A DNA stretch of 64,000 nt from Streptomyces toxytricini (GTDB taxonomy: Bacteria > Actinomycetota > Actinomycetes > Streptomycetales > Streptomycetaceae), in NCBI RefSeq assembly GCF_014649915.1, contig NZ_BMTY01000013.1:86356-150355 (forward strand), given 5' to 3'. The position numbers were made by a program, and so were the translations under genes. Below are positions 54,994 through 62,688 of the stretch, piece by piece. Position 1 is the first letter of the stretch, and the number at the start of each line of letters is the position of its first letter. The notes under the pieces are model-generated. The model was given only the letters and a program-made list of their open reading frames with translations, made no database searches and was not told the DNA's origin.

Positions 54994-56157
54994 TCAGAGG
55001 GCCGTGCGCAGGGCGCGGAGGAGGGACTGGGCTCGGGGGTCCGCCGTGACCGAGGGGGCCAGGGCGTTCGTGACGTAGCCGAAGGCCGTGCCCGATTCCG
55101 GGTCGGCGAGGGCCAGGGAGCCGCCGCGGCCCGGGTGGCCGAAGGAGGTGGGGGACAGCATCGGGGAGGCGGGGCTGTGGAGCATGTGGCCGGGGCCGAA
55201 GCGGGTGTTCACGACGAGGACCCGGTCGGGGCCGGAGGACAGCTCGGTGCCCGCGAGGGCGGTCGTCTCGGGGGTGAACAGGCGGGGGCCGTCCTCGGTG
55301 TCGCCGAGCAGGGACGCGTACAGACCGGCCAGGGCGCGCGCCGTGCCGATGCCGGCGGAGGCGGGGAGTTCGGCGGCCCGGTAGGCGGGGGCGTTCTCGT
55401 CGGCGAGCGGGGTGATCGCGGCGAAGGCGCGCCGGGTGAGGGAGGCGGGGTCGGCGTACGCTTCCGAAACGTTTCGCCGCGGCCGGGTGCGCAGCGTCCC
55501 CGCCGACTGCGGCGGCGGGGCGGCGCCGATCCGGCCGACCCGCCCCGACTCGGCGACCGCCTGCGGCAGCCCGATCCAGAAGTCCAGGCCGCGCGGGCCG
55601 GTGACCTCCTGGGCGAGCCAGGAGCCCAGTGAGGCGCCGGTCACCCGCAGCACCAGCTCGGACAGGAGCCAGCTGAAGGTCTGCGCGTGGTAGCCGTGCT
55701 GCGTGCCCGGCTCCCAGAACGGCCGCTGCGCGGCGACCGCCCGCGCGCCGGAGAGCCCGTCCGCGGCCTGTTCCGGGGTCAGCGGAACGTCCAGGGCGGG
55801 TACGCCGGCCCGGTGCGCGAGCAGGTCGCGGACGAGGGCGCCCTCCTTGCCGCCGGCCTTGAACTCGGGCCAGTAGTCGCCGACGGGCGCGTCCAGGTCG
55901 AGCAGCCCGCGCTGGTGCAGCAGCAGCGGGACGACGGCCGCGACGCCCTTGGTGGCCGAGCGGACCACCTGCGCCGTGCCCGCCGTCCACGGGTCGGTGC
56001 CGTCGGCGTCGTGCGTGCCGCCCCACAGGTCGACGACCCGCCGCCCGTCCCGGTACACGGCCACGGCCGCGCCCCGGTCGCCGAGCACCTCGAAGTTGCG
56101 TACGAAGGCGTCGCGGACGGCCTCGTAGCCCTCCGCCACCTCACCCTGGATGTTCAC
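54994..56157 (-). CDS. Serine hydrolase, beta-lactamase/EstB-like
   Basis: 387 aa. Class C beta-lactamase fold: SATK (Ser67-Lys70) as SxxK, YHA (156-158) in the position of the YxN motif, and HPGRGGSLALAD near the end in place of KTG (typical HxG of esterases such as EstB and LovD-like acyltransferases). No signal peptide, so it is cytosolic and probably an esterase or transacylase, not a resistance enzyme. It lies 28 bp downstream of cbiO on the same strand and may be co-transcribed, though a functional link is not obvious. Confidence 0.85.
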   Translation of the reverse strand: MNIQGEVAEGYEAVRDAFVRNFEVLGDRGAAVAVYRDGRRVVDLWGGTHDADGTDPWTAGTAQVVRSATKGVAAVVPLLLHQRGLLDLDAPVGDYWPEFKAGGKEGALVRDLLAHRAGVPALDVPLTPEQAADGLSGARAVAAQRPFWEPGTQHGYHAQTFSWLLSELVLRVTGASLGSWLAQEVTGPRGLDFWIGLPQAVAESGRVGRIGAAPPPQSAGTLRTRPRRNVSEAYADPASLTRRAFAAITPLADENAPAYRAAELPASAGIGTARALAGLYASLLGDTEDGPRLFTPETTALAGTELSSGPDRVLVVNTRFGPGHMLHSPASPMLSPTSFGHPGRGGSLALADPESGTAFGYVTNALAPSVTADPRAQSLLRALRTAL

Positions 56158-56185
56158 GTGCGGTCCAACCCTCGCCTGCGCCTGC

Positions 56186-56962
56186 TTATGCCCGCGACTG
56201 TGCCACCCGCACCGACCGCGGGTCGAACCCGAAGGGAAGCTCCAGGCGGTGGGCGCGCATCAGCTCCTCGTCGCACAGCAGCTCCTGCGTGGGGCCGTCG
56301 GCGGCGATGGCGCCCTCGCTGAGGACGACCGCGCGGGGGCACAGCTCCAGGGCGTACGGCAGGTCGTGGGTGACCATGAGGACGGTCACGTCGAGGGAGC
56401 GGAGGATGTCGGCGAGCTCGCGGCGGGAGGCCGGGTCGAGGTTGGAGGAAGGCTCGTCCAGGACGAGGATCTCCGGCCGCATGGCGAGGACGGTCGCGAC
56501 GGCGACGCGGCGGCGCTGCCCGAAGGAGAGGTGGTGCGGGGGCCGGTCGGCGAAGCCGGCCATGCCGACGCGCTCCAGCGCCTCGCGGACGCGTTCCTCC
56601 AGCTCGGCGCCGCGCAGGCCGGCGGCGGCCGGCCCGAAGGCGACGTCCTCGCGGACGGTCGGCATGAACAGCTGGTCGTCGGGGTCCTGGAAGACGATGC
56701 CGACGCGGCGGCGGATCTCGGCGAGGTGCTGTTTGGCGACGGGCAGCCCGGCGACGCGGACGGTGCCGACGCCGCCGGCGAGGATGCCGTTGAGGTGGAG
56801 GACGAGGGTGGTCTTGCCGGCGCCGTTGGGTCCGAGGAGGGCGACGCGCTCGCCGCGGCCGATGGTGAGGTCGACGCCGAAGAGGGCCTGGTGGCCGTCG
56901 GGGTAGGCGTACGCGAGGCCGGCGACCTCCAGCGAGGGGGCGGCGGCGGTGGCGGGGGTCAT
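56186..56962 (-). CDS. cbiO: Cobalt/nickel ECF transporter ATP-binding subunit
   Basis: 258 aa. Energy-coupling ATPase: Walker A LLGPNGAGKTT (about 42-52), Q-loop VFQDPDDQLF, signature LSFGQRRRVA, Walker B ILVLDEPSSNLDP and H-loop VTHD. The DPDDQLF Q-loop is typical of CbiO/NikO proteins. Its ATG overlaps the cbiQ stop (ATGA). It supplies the energy for metal uptake with CbiQ and the CbiMN fusion. Confidence 0.95.
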   Translation of the reverse strand: MTPATAAAPSLEVAGLAYAYPDGHQALFGVDLTIGRGERVALLGPNGAGKTTLVLHLNGILAGGVGTVRVAGLPVAKQHLAEIRRRVGIVFQDPDDQLFMPTVREDVAFGPAAAGLRGAELEERVREALERVGMAGFADRPPHHLSFGQRRRVAVATVLAMRPEILVLDEPSSNLDPASRRELADILRSLDVTVLMVTHDLPYALELCPRAVVLSEGAIAADGPTQELLCDEELMRAHRLELPFGFDPRSVRVAQSRA

Positions 56963-57720
56963 AGGGTCCATCCGATCAGGCAGACGGCGAGGGCCGCCGT
57001 CGGGAGTACGGCCGCGCGGGCCCATTGGGCGCGGGTGGCCGTGACGTCGTCGATGACCGGCATGGTGCCGGTGTAGCCGCGGCTGACCATCGCGAGGTGG
57101 ACGCGTTCGCCGCGTTCGTAGGAGCGGATGAACAGCGCGCCGGCGGTCTTGGCGAGGACGCCCCAGTGCCGGATGCCGCGGGCCTCGAAGCCGCGCGAGC
57201 GGCGGGCGATCGACATCCGGCGCAGCTCGTCGGCGATGACGTCCCCGTAGCGGATCATGAAGGTGGCGATCTGCACGAGGAGCGGCGGCAGCTTCAGCCG
57301 CTGGAGGCCGAGCAGCAGGGCCCGCAGCTCGGTGGTGGCGGCGAGCAGGACGGAGGCGGCGACGCCGAGGGTGCCCTTGGCGAGGACGTTCCAGGCGCCC
57401 CACAGCCCGGAGACGGAAAGGGACATGCCGAGCACCTCGACGCGCTCGCCCTCCGCGACGAACGGCATGAGGACGGCGAACGCGACGAACGGCACCTCGA
57501 CCAGCATCCGGCGCAGGACGAACCCGGGCGGGATGCGGGCCGCCGCGGCGACGGCGGCGAGGAGGAGGGCGTACAGGCCGAAGGCCCACACCGCCTCGCG
57601 CGGGGTGGACACGACGACCAGGACGAACGCGAACGCCGCGACGATCTTGCAGTGCGGGGGCAGTGCGTGGACCGGCGAGGTCCGTTCCAGGTGGAGCCGG
57701 TGGGCGTGGCCCGCCCCCAT
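56959..57720 (-). CDS. cbiQ: Cobalt/nickel ECF transporter transmembrane subunit
   Basis: 253 aa, about five TM helices. The two coupling motifs of EcfT/CbiQ are visible: ARRSRGFEARG (near 178) and MVSRGYTG (near 215), with the Ala-Arg-Gly type signature that contacts the ATPase. The start is 1 bp after the cbiM stop, and the end overlaps cbiO. Together the three genes encode a complete Co/Ni ECF importer. Confidence 0.95.
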   Translation of the reverse strand: MGAGHAHRLHLERTSPVHALPPHCKIVAAFAFVLVVVSTPREAVWAFGLYALLLAAVAAAARIPPGFVLRRMLVEVPFVAFAVLMPFVAEGERVEVLGMSLSVSGLWGAWNVLAKGTLGVAASVLLAATTELRALLLGLQRLKLPPLLVQIATFMIRYGDVIADELRRMSIARRSRGFEARGIRHWGVLAKTAGALFIRSYERGERVHLAMVSRGYTGTMPVIDDVTATRAQWARAAVLPTAALAVCLIGWTL

Positions 57721-57721
57721 G

Positions 57722-58786
57722 TCAGACCGCCGAGGTTTCGGGGTCGGCGGCGGGGCGCGCGGCGGCGGTGCGGCGGCTGCGGGCCGCCCAGAAGACGCCG
57801 GTGCCGACGGCGACGGTCGCGCCGACTCCGATGACGCCCGCGAGGCCGACGGAGAGGCGCTCGTCGTCGACGTCCTTGACGCCGTAGTCGGCGAGCGGGG
57901 AGTCGGCGGTGGCGTGCTCGTACTGCTCGGCCTTGGCGTCGATGCCCTGGTCGGCGGCGACCTTCTCCAGGCCGTCGGGGCTGGCGGAGGCGTAGAAGGA
58001 GACGAAGCCGGCGAGGACGAGGGCGGCGGCCAGGCCGGCGGCCCACACGGCGCGGCCGGAGCGTGCGGGACCGGCGGCGGGGGCCTCGGCGGCCGGGGCG
58101 TCGACGAGTTCGCCGCCGACGCGCAGCTTCAGCGGGGCGGCGAGGCCCTTGACGCCGTGGACGAGGTCCGGGCGGACGGCGAGGACGGCGCCGACGGTCG
58201 CCGCGGTGATGGCGGCCTCGCCGATGCCGATCAGGACGTGGACGCCGAGCATGGCGGCGAGCACCTTGCCGACGGGCACGTCCGTGGTGCCGCCGACGGC
58301 GTACAGCAGGGTGAACGCGGCGGCGGAGGCGGGCACGGAGACGAGCGCGCCGGCGAAGGCGGCCGCGAGCGCGGAGCCGCGCCCCCGGGGCAGCACGGCG
58401 AGCAGGCCGCGGAAGACCAGGTGCGCGGTGATCACGGTGACCACGCCCATGACGGTGATGTTGACGCCGAGGGCGGTGAGCCCGCCGTCGGCGAAGAGGA
58501 CGCCCTGCATCAGCAGGACCACCGAGATGCACAGCACCCCGGTGTACGGGCCGACGAGTATCGCGGCGAGCGCCCCGCCGAGGAGGTGCCCGCTGGTGCC
58601 GGCCGCGACCGGGAAGTTCAGCATCTGCACGGCGAAGATGAAGGCGGCGACGAGGCCTGCGAGGGGGGCGGTGCGCTCGTCGAGCTCGCGGCGGGCGCCG
58701 CGGAGGCTCACGGCGACCGCGCCGGCGGCGAGGACACCGGCGGCCGCGGACACGGGGGCGTCGATGAATCCGTCGGGCACGTGCAT
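57722..58786 (-). CDS. cbiM: CbiM-CbiN fusion, cobalt/nickel-binding subunit of ECF transporter
   Basis: 354 aa from the ATG at 58786, fixed by the conserved mature N-terminus MHVPDGFID, in which the Met amino group and His2 coordinate the metal. Residues 1-240 are the seven-helix CbiM/NikM domain. Residues about 255-350 are a CbiN-like domain: a TM, an extracellular loop with SPDGLEKVAADQG and a second TM. The loop keeps the PDGLE motif of CbiN/NikN. CbiM and CbiN are usually separate genes; the fusion gives a three-gene importer. It may feed B12 synthesis (Co) or Ni enzymes. A Nur-like box lies upstream. Confidence 0.93.
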   Translation of the reverse strand: MHVPDGFIDAPVSAAAGVLAAGAVAVSLRGARRELDERTAPLAGLVAAFIFAVQMLNFPVAAGTSGHLLGGALAAILVGPYTGVLCISVVLLMQGVLFADGGLTALGVNITVMGVVTVITAHLVFRGLLAVLPRGRGSALAAAFAGALVSVPASAAAFTLLYAVGGTTDVPVGKVLAAMLGVHVLIGIGEAAITAATVGAVLAVRPDLVHGVKGLAAPLKLRVGGELVDAPAAEAPAAGPARSGRAVWAAGLAAALVLAGFVSFYASASPDGLEKVAADQGIDAKAEQYEHATADSPLADYGVKDVDDERLSVGLAGVIGVGATVAVGTGVFWAARSRRTAAARPAADPETSAV

Positions 58787-58823
58787 GGCTGGCTCCGCTT
58801 CCTGCCGTCCTTGAGCTGACAAA

Positions 58824-58869
58824 ATCTTTATCCACCCAAGATTAAGGCTCACCTGCAAACCATGGGCAA
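58824..58869 (-). promoter_or_regulatory. Putative cbiMN regulatory region with Nur-like box
   Basis: CTGCAA-ACCAT-GGGCAA (58853-58869) fits the Nur consensus tTGCaa-N5-ttGCAA at the TGCAA and GCAA cores. An AATCTT/AAGATT inverted repeat with 9-bp spacing (58824-58844) lies between it and the cbiM start in an AT-rich patch suitable for a promoter. Nur is the nickel-sensing Fur-family repressor of Streptomyces. Inference from motif and gene function. Confidence 0.5.
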
Positions 58870-58891
58870 GAGCGGGGAGGTCACAAAAAGC

Positions 58892-58921
58892 GCCTCGCAC
58901 TTTCGTGGGAATGTGCGAGGC
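58892..58921 (+). promoter_or_regulatory. Inverted repeat upstream of ssgE
   Basis: Perfect 9-bp arms GCCTCGCAC and GTGCGAGGC with a 12-nt loop, 45 bp before the ssgE start. It could be an operator, a leader hairpin, or part of the divergent promoter region shared with cbiM. Confidence 0.45.
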
Positions 58922-58965
58922 TGGGGGCAATACGGACTTATATGTTCCGATTCGAGGAGTTGTCG

Positions 58966-59421
58966 ATGTCGCCGACCGCCGAGAATCCGACCGGGCCTGC
59001 AGCCGGGGCCGCCACCGCCTCGCTCACCGCCGTCGCGCCCGCCGCCGCGGTGGTGCCGGGTGTGGAAGAGCGCGTCATCGCCCGCGTCATCAGCGACGAT
59101 CCGCTCTACCGGAAGATCCCCGTCGCCCTGCGGTACGCACCCGCCGAGCCGCTCGCCGTACGGATCGTCTTCCCGGCGGGCCTCTCCCCCGAGGGCACCG
59201 ACAACGAGTGGGTCCTCCCCCGGGCCCTGCTGGAGTCCGGGCTGCAGGCCCCCACCGGCACCGGCGACGTGCGCGTCTGGCCCTGCGGCCGGGTCCAGGC
59301 CGTCGTCGAACTCCACTCCCCCGAGGGAGTCGCCGTCATCCAGTTCGACATCGCCGCGCTGCGCCGCTTCCTGCGCCGCGCCGCCGCCTCCGCCCCGGCC
59401 GCCGCCACCCGTCCGGCGTAG
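58966..59421 (+). CDS. ssgE: SsgA-like sporulation/cell division regulator (SALP), probably SsgE
   Basis: 151 aa. GAGGAG six bases before the ATG at 58966 decides the start over the ATG at 58942. The SsgA/SsgB fold is seen in IPVALRYAPAEPLAVRIVF, EWVLPRALLESGL, GDVRVWPCG and FDIAALRRFLRRA. SALPs occur only in morphologically complex actinomycetes and control septum and autolysin events during sporulation; SsgE is linked to spore-chain separation. The Ala-rich N-terminal extension and the C-terminal tail are variable in the family. Assignment as SsgE rests on remembered synteny with pmt/PBP genes. Confidence 0.82.
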   Translation: MSPTAENPTGPAAGAATASLTAVAPAAAVVPGVEERVIARVISDDPLYRKIPVALRYAPAEPLAVRIVFPAGLSPEGTDNEWVLPRALLESGLQAPTGTGDVRVWPCGRVQAVVELHSPEGVAVIQFDIAALRRFLRRAAASAPAAATRPA

Positions 59422-59466
59422 AGCGCGCCACCGGGCTCCGGCCCGCGCGGCCGCCGGACGCGCGGA

Positions 59467-59514
59467 CGGCCCGGCCCCGCACCCGCCGTCAGAAGGGGGT
59501 GCGGGGCCGGGCCG
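59467..59514. terminator. Bidirectional terminator between ssgE and mmpL gene
   Basis: Perfect 18-bp arms CGGCCCGGCCCCGCACCC (59467-59484) and GGGTGCGGGGCCGGGCCG (59497-59514) with a 12-nt loop between convergent genes. Confidence 0.85.
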
Positions 59515-59553
59515 CAGGCGCACCGGGCCGCCAGGGCACCGGGTGGCAGGGCG

Positions 59554-61752
59554 TCAGGCGCTGACCAGCTCGCGGTCCTTGCCCGTCCCCTCCCCGGAGT
59601 CCCCGCCGGCCAGGTGCTTGCGCAGGCTCTCGCCCTCGACGTCCACGTTCGGCAGGATCCGGTCCAGCCAGCGCGGCAGCGCCCACGCCCGGTGTCCGAG
59701 CAGCGCCAGCACCGCCGGGACGATCGCCATGCGGACCACGAACGCGTCGAAGAACACGGCGACGGCCAGGCCGAAGCCGATCATCTTGACCATCTGCTCG
59801 CTGGAGCCGATGAAGCCCGCGAACACCGCGATCATGATGACGGCCGCGGCGACGACGACCCGCGCGCTGTACTTGAAGCCGGTCACGATGGCCTGGCCGG
59901 GCCGCTCGCCGTGCACGTACGCCTCGCGCATGCGGGTGACGAGGAAGACCTCGTAGTCCATCGCCAGGCCGAAGACGACGCCCACCATGAAGATCGGCAT
60001 CATGCTCATGATCGGACCGGTCTGCTCTACCCCGAACACCGAGCCCAGCCAGCCCCACTGGAAGACCGCGACGACCGCGCCGAGGGCGGCCACCACCGAC
60101 AGCAGGAAGCCGAGGGCCGCCTTGAGCGGGACCAGGATCGAGCGGAACACCACCGTCAGCAGCAGGAAGGCGAGGCCGACGACGAGCGCCAGGTAGGGCA
60201 GCAGCGCCTCGTCCATCTTCTGCGAGAAGTCGATGTTCATCGCGGTGGCGCCGGTGACGAGCACCTCGTCGCCGCTGGCGTCGCGGATCTCGCGGACGAG
60301 GTCCTCGGTCGCGACGGAGGACGGCCGGTCCTTCGGGATGACGGTGATCACCGCGGCGTCGCCCGCCTCGTTGGGCGTCGGCGGGGTGACCACGGCCACG
60401 CCCTCCATGCCCTTGATCCGCGCCTCGGCTGCGCCGGCCAGCTTCTCGTCGCCGTCGACGACGACCATCAGCGGGCCGTTGAAGCCGGGCCCGAAGCCCT
60501 CGGACAGCAGGTCGTACGCCCGGCGCTGGGTGGTGGAGACCGGCTGGGAGCCGTCGTCGGGCAGGCCCATCTCCAGGCTGCCGGCCGGGACGGCGATGGC
60601 GCCGAGGCCGATCACGCCGAGGAGGAGGACGGCGACGGGGCGGCGCAGCACGAAGCTCGCCCACCGGGTGCCGACGTTGGCCTTGGGCTCCGCGCCGGCC
60701 GGCCGGCCCTTGCCGAACAGCCTGCTCTTCGTCCCCGCCGGGAGCACCTTGCGGCCGGCGAAGCCCAGGATGGACGGGACGAGCGTCAGGGCGACGAGGA
60801 CCGCGATGACGACGGTGCCCGCGGCCGCGAGGCCCATCTTGGTCAGCATCGGGATGTTGACGACGGCCAGGCCCACCAGGGCGATGACCACGGTCAGGCC
60901 GGCGAAGACGACCGCGGAGCCGGCAGTTCCGGCGGCGCGGCCCGCGGCCTCGTCCCGCTCGTGGCCCTCGGCGAGCTCCACGCGGTAGCGGGAGACGATG
61001 AAGAGGGCGTAGTCGATGCCGACCGCGAGGCCGATCATCATCGCGAGGGTCGAGGTGGTGGTGCCGAGGTCCAGCACGTTCGCGAGGGCGGTGATGGTGG
61101 AGACGCCGATGCCGACGCCGATCAGCGCGGTGAGCAGCGGCAGTCCGGCCGCGACCAGCGATCCGAAGGTGATGACCAGGACGACGGCCGCGACGAGGAT
61201 GCCGATGACCTCGCCCGAGCCGGTCTCTGGGGCCGCCATCAGGGCGTCGCCGCCGATCTCGACGGTCAGCCCGGCCTTCTTCGCCGCGTCGCCGGACTCG
61301 GTGAGCGCCTCGCGCGTCTCGTCCTTCAGCTCCATGCCGCTGACGGTGTACTTGACGCTCACGTACGCGGTGGAGCCGTCCTGGCTGACGGCCTGCACCT
61401 GGAAGGGGTCGGCGACCGAGGCGACCTGGGCCTTGCCCGGGCCCTCCTGGAGGCCGGAGACGATCTTCTGGACCTGCGCCTTGTTCGCCTCGTCGGTGAT
61501 CCTGGCGCCCTGCGGCGCCTTGACGACGATCCGGGCGGACGCGCCGTCCGCGGCCATGCCCGGGAACTTCTCGTCGAGCAGGTCGAAGGCCTTCTGGGCC
61601 TCCGTGCCGGGCATCGAGAAGGAGCCTGAGGTGGGGGCGGACGCCGATGCCGCGCCGAAGCCGGCGGCGAACAGCAGCGCCACCCATATGAGGGCGACGA
61701 GGCCGCGGCGCCTGAAGGCGCCCCTGCCGAGTCGGTAGAGGAAGGTGGCCAC
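59554..61752 (-). CDS. MMPL/RND-family exporter
   Basis: 732 aa from a GTG. Two repeats of one TM, a large extracytoplasmic loop and five TMs give 12 helices; the loops lie at about 40-185 and 370-535. Helix 4-type motifs GIGVSTITALAN and IGLAVGIDYALFIVSRYR, and the second-half FGLAMDYEVFLVTRMREAY, carry the buried Asp-Tyr pairs used for proton relay in MmpL proteins. MMPL proteins export lipids, siderophores or drugs. The upstream TetR gene and its operators suggest inducible efflux. A hairpin sits in the 192-bp gap between them. Confidence 0.92.
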   Translation of the reverse strand: MATFLYRLGRGAFRRRGLVALIWVALLFAAGFGAASASAPTSGSFSMPGTEAQKAFDLLDEKFPGMAADGASARIVVKAPQGARITDEANKAQVQKIVSGLQEGPGKAQVASVADPFQVQAVSQDGSTAYVSVKYTVSGMELKDETREALTESGDAAKKAGLTVEIGGDALMAAPETGSGEVIGILVAAVVLVITFGSLVAAGLPLLTALIGVGIGVSTITALANVLDLGTTTSTLAMMIGLAVGIDYALFIVSRYRVELAEGHERDEAAGRAAGTAGSAVVFAGLTVVIALVGLAVVNIPMLTKMGLAAAGTVVIAVLVALTLVPSILGFAGRKVLPAGTKSRLFGKGRPAGAEPKANVGTRWASFVLRRPVAVLLLGVIGLGAIAVPAGSLEMGLPDDGSQPVSTTQRRAYDLLSEGFGPGFNGPLMVVVDGDEKLAGAAEARIKGMEGVAVVTPPTPNEAGDAAVITVIPKDRPSSVATEDLVREIRDASGDEVLVTGATAMNIDFSQKMDEALLPYLALVVGLAFLLLTVVFRSILVPLKAALGFLLSVVAALGAVVAVFQWGWLGSVFGVEQTGPIMSMMPIFMVGVVFGLAMDYEVFLVTRMREAYVHGERPGQAIVTGFKYSARVVVAAAVIMIAVFAGFIGSSEQMVKMIGFGLAVAVFFDAFVVRMAIVPAVLALLGHRAWALPRWLDRILPNVDVEGESLRKHLAGGDSGEGTGKDRELVSA

Positions 61753-61870
61753 TGGAGTGGTTCTCCCGTTCGAGTCGTGGGATGGATCCGGGTGGATCAG
61801 GGCGTGGAGAGCCGGCCCGACGACGAGAGCGGCGTGTCAGGAGCAGCGTGGATCTGGTGCGGTGGAGCGT

Positions 61871-61888
61871 GCGCGGCGGGAGCCGCGC
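61871..61888 (-). terminator. Hairpin between tetR and mmpL genes
   Basis: GCGCGGC-GGGA-GCCGCGC, 7-bp arms and a tetraloop, in the 192-bp gap. It may attenuate or stabilise the operon transcript rather than fully terminate it. Confidence 0.4.
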
Positions 61889-61944
61889 GGTGCATCTGTG
61901 CGGTTGTCTGCCGTACGGGGCCCGGGCGGGTCCCGCGCGGCGGC

Positions 61945-62535
61945 TCAGACGCCGAGGGCGGGGAACACCACGGCGTCGATGAACTCTCCGAGGAAGGCCC
62001 GGTCGACGGGACGGTCCTCGATCAGCGGGAGCGCGATGAACGCGCCCACGATGACGTGCGGCACGAACTCCAGGGCGGGGCAGTCCGGGGAGACCTCGCC
62101 CCGCTCGACGGCCCGTTGCAGCATCAGCTGCATGCCGTTGAGCTCCGGTTCGACCAGCAGGTCCCGCAGCGCCTTGTGGAGCTCCGGGCTCTCGTGGACG
62201 GCATGCGCCAGGCCCCGCAGCAGGGCGGTGTCCTTGGCCATCTGCGCGTCGTCCGAGTACTGGACCATGAGCCCGAAGTCCCCGCGCAGGCTGCCCGTGT
62301 CGATCTCCGCGAGGGGGACCGGCTGGGTGCAGCGAAGGGCCCGGGCGACCAGCTCCGGCTTGCTCCCCCACTGGCGGTAGAGGGTGGCCTTGCTGGACTT
62401 GGTGCGGGCGGCGACGGCGTCCATGGTCAGCGCCTCGTACCCGACCTCCCGGAGCAGGTCCAGGACCGCCCCGTGGAGTTCGGCCTCGCGCTCGGGGGTG
62501 ATGCGGCTGCGCCGGGACGACACCTCGTCGGACAT
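61945..62535 (-). CDS. TetR-family repressor of the MMPL exporter
   Basis: 196 aa from the ATG at 62535 (GGGAGG nine bases upstream); the frame extending to 62574 would cover an operator. The HTH is LHGAVLDLLREVGYEALTMDAVAARTKSSKATLYRQWGSKPEL; the TLYRQWG version and C-terminal domain resemble the TetR_C_11 group. Two palindromes matching each other lie just upstream, so autoregulation is very likely. It is the first gene of an apparent tetR-mmpL operon. Confidence 0.92.
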   Translation of the reverse strand: MSDEVSSRRSRITPEREAELHGAVLDLLREVGYEALTMDAVAARTKSSKATLYRQWGSKPELVARALRCTQPVPLAEIDTGSLRGDFGLMVQYSDDAQMAKDTALLRGLAHAVHESPELHKALRDLLVEPELNGMQLMLQRAVERGEVSPDCPALEFVPHVIVGAFIALPLIEDRPVDRAFLGEFIDAVVFPALGV

Positions 62536-62555
62536 CGCTGGGCACCTCCCGTCGA

Positions 62556-62570
62556 ACGAAACCGTTTCGT
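62556..62570. promoter_or_regulatory. TetR operator 1 (ACGAAACCGTTTCGT)
   Basis: Perfect 15-bp palindrome, 7-bp arms about a central C, 21 bp upstream of the tetR start codon. It shares its sequence, bar one base, with operator 2. Confidence 0.8.
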
Positions 62571-62594
62571 ACACCGAAGACGATACCCCGTACG

Positions 62595-62625
62595 CAAGCG
62601 AAACGAAACCGTTCCGTTTCGCTTG
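62595..62625. promoter_or_regulatory. TetR operator 2 with extended inverted repeat
   Basis: ACGAAACCGTTCCGT (62603-62617) differs from operator 1 at one position and lies inside a longer dyad with 11-bp arms CAAGCGAAACG and CGTTTCGCTTG. Centre-to-centre distance to operator 1 is 47 bp. It also lies close to the divergent protease gene start at 62689, so that gene may be affected. Confidence 0.75.
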
Positions 62626-62688
62626 TCGCCGTGGCCTGGATCACCTGTACGGGTTGCCGGGCCCCTTCCCCGCGGAAAACATGGGGAC

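Noticed and set aside
54994-56157. Antibiotic-resistance beta-lactamase
   Set aside because: SxxK is present but there is no signal peptide and the third motif is HPGRGG rather than KTG; esterase/transacylase is more likely.
56963-58786. Cobalamin riboswitch upstream of the cbi genes
   Set aside because: The 5' region is short and I see no B12-box-like core; a Nur-like site fits better.
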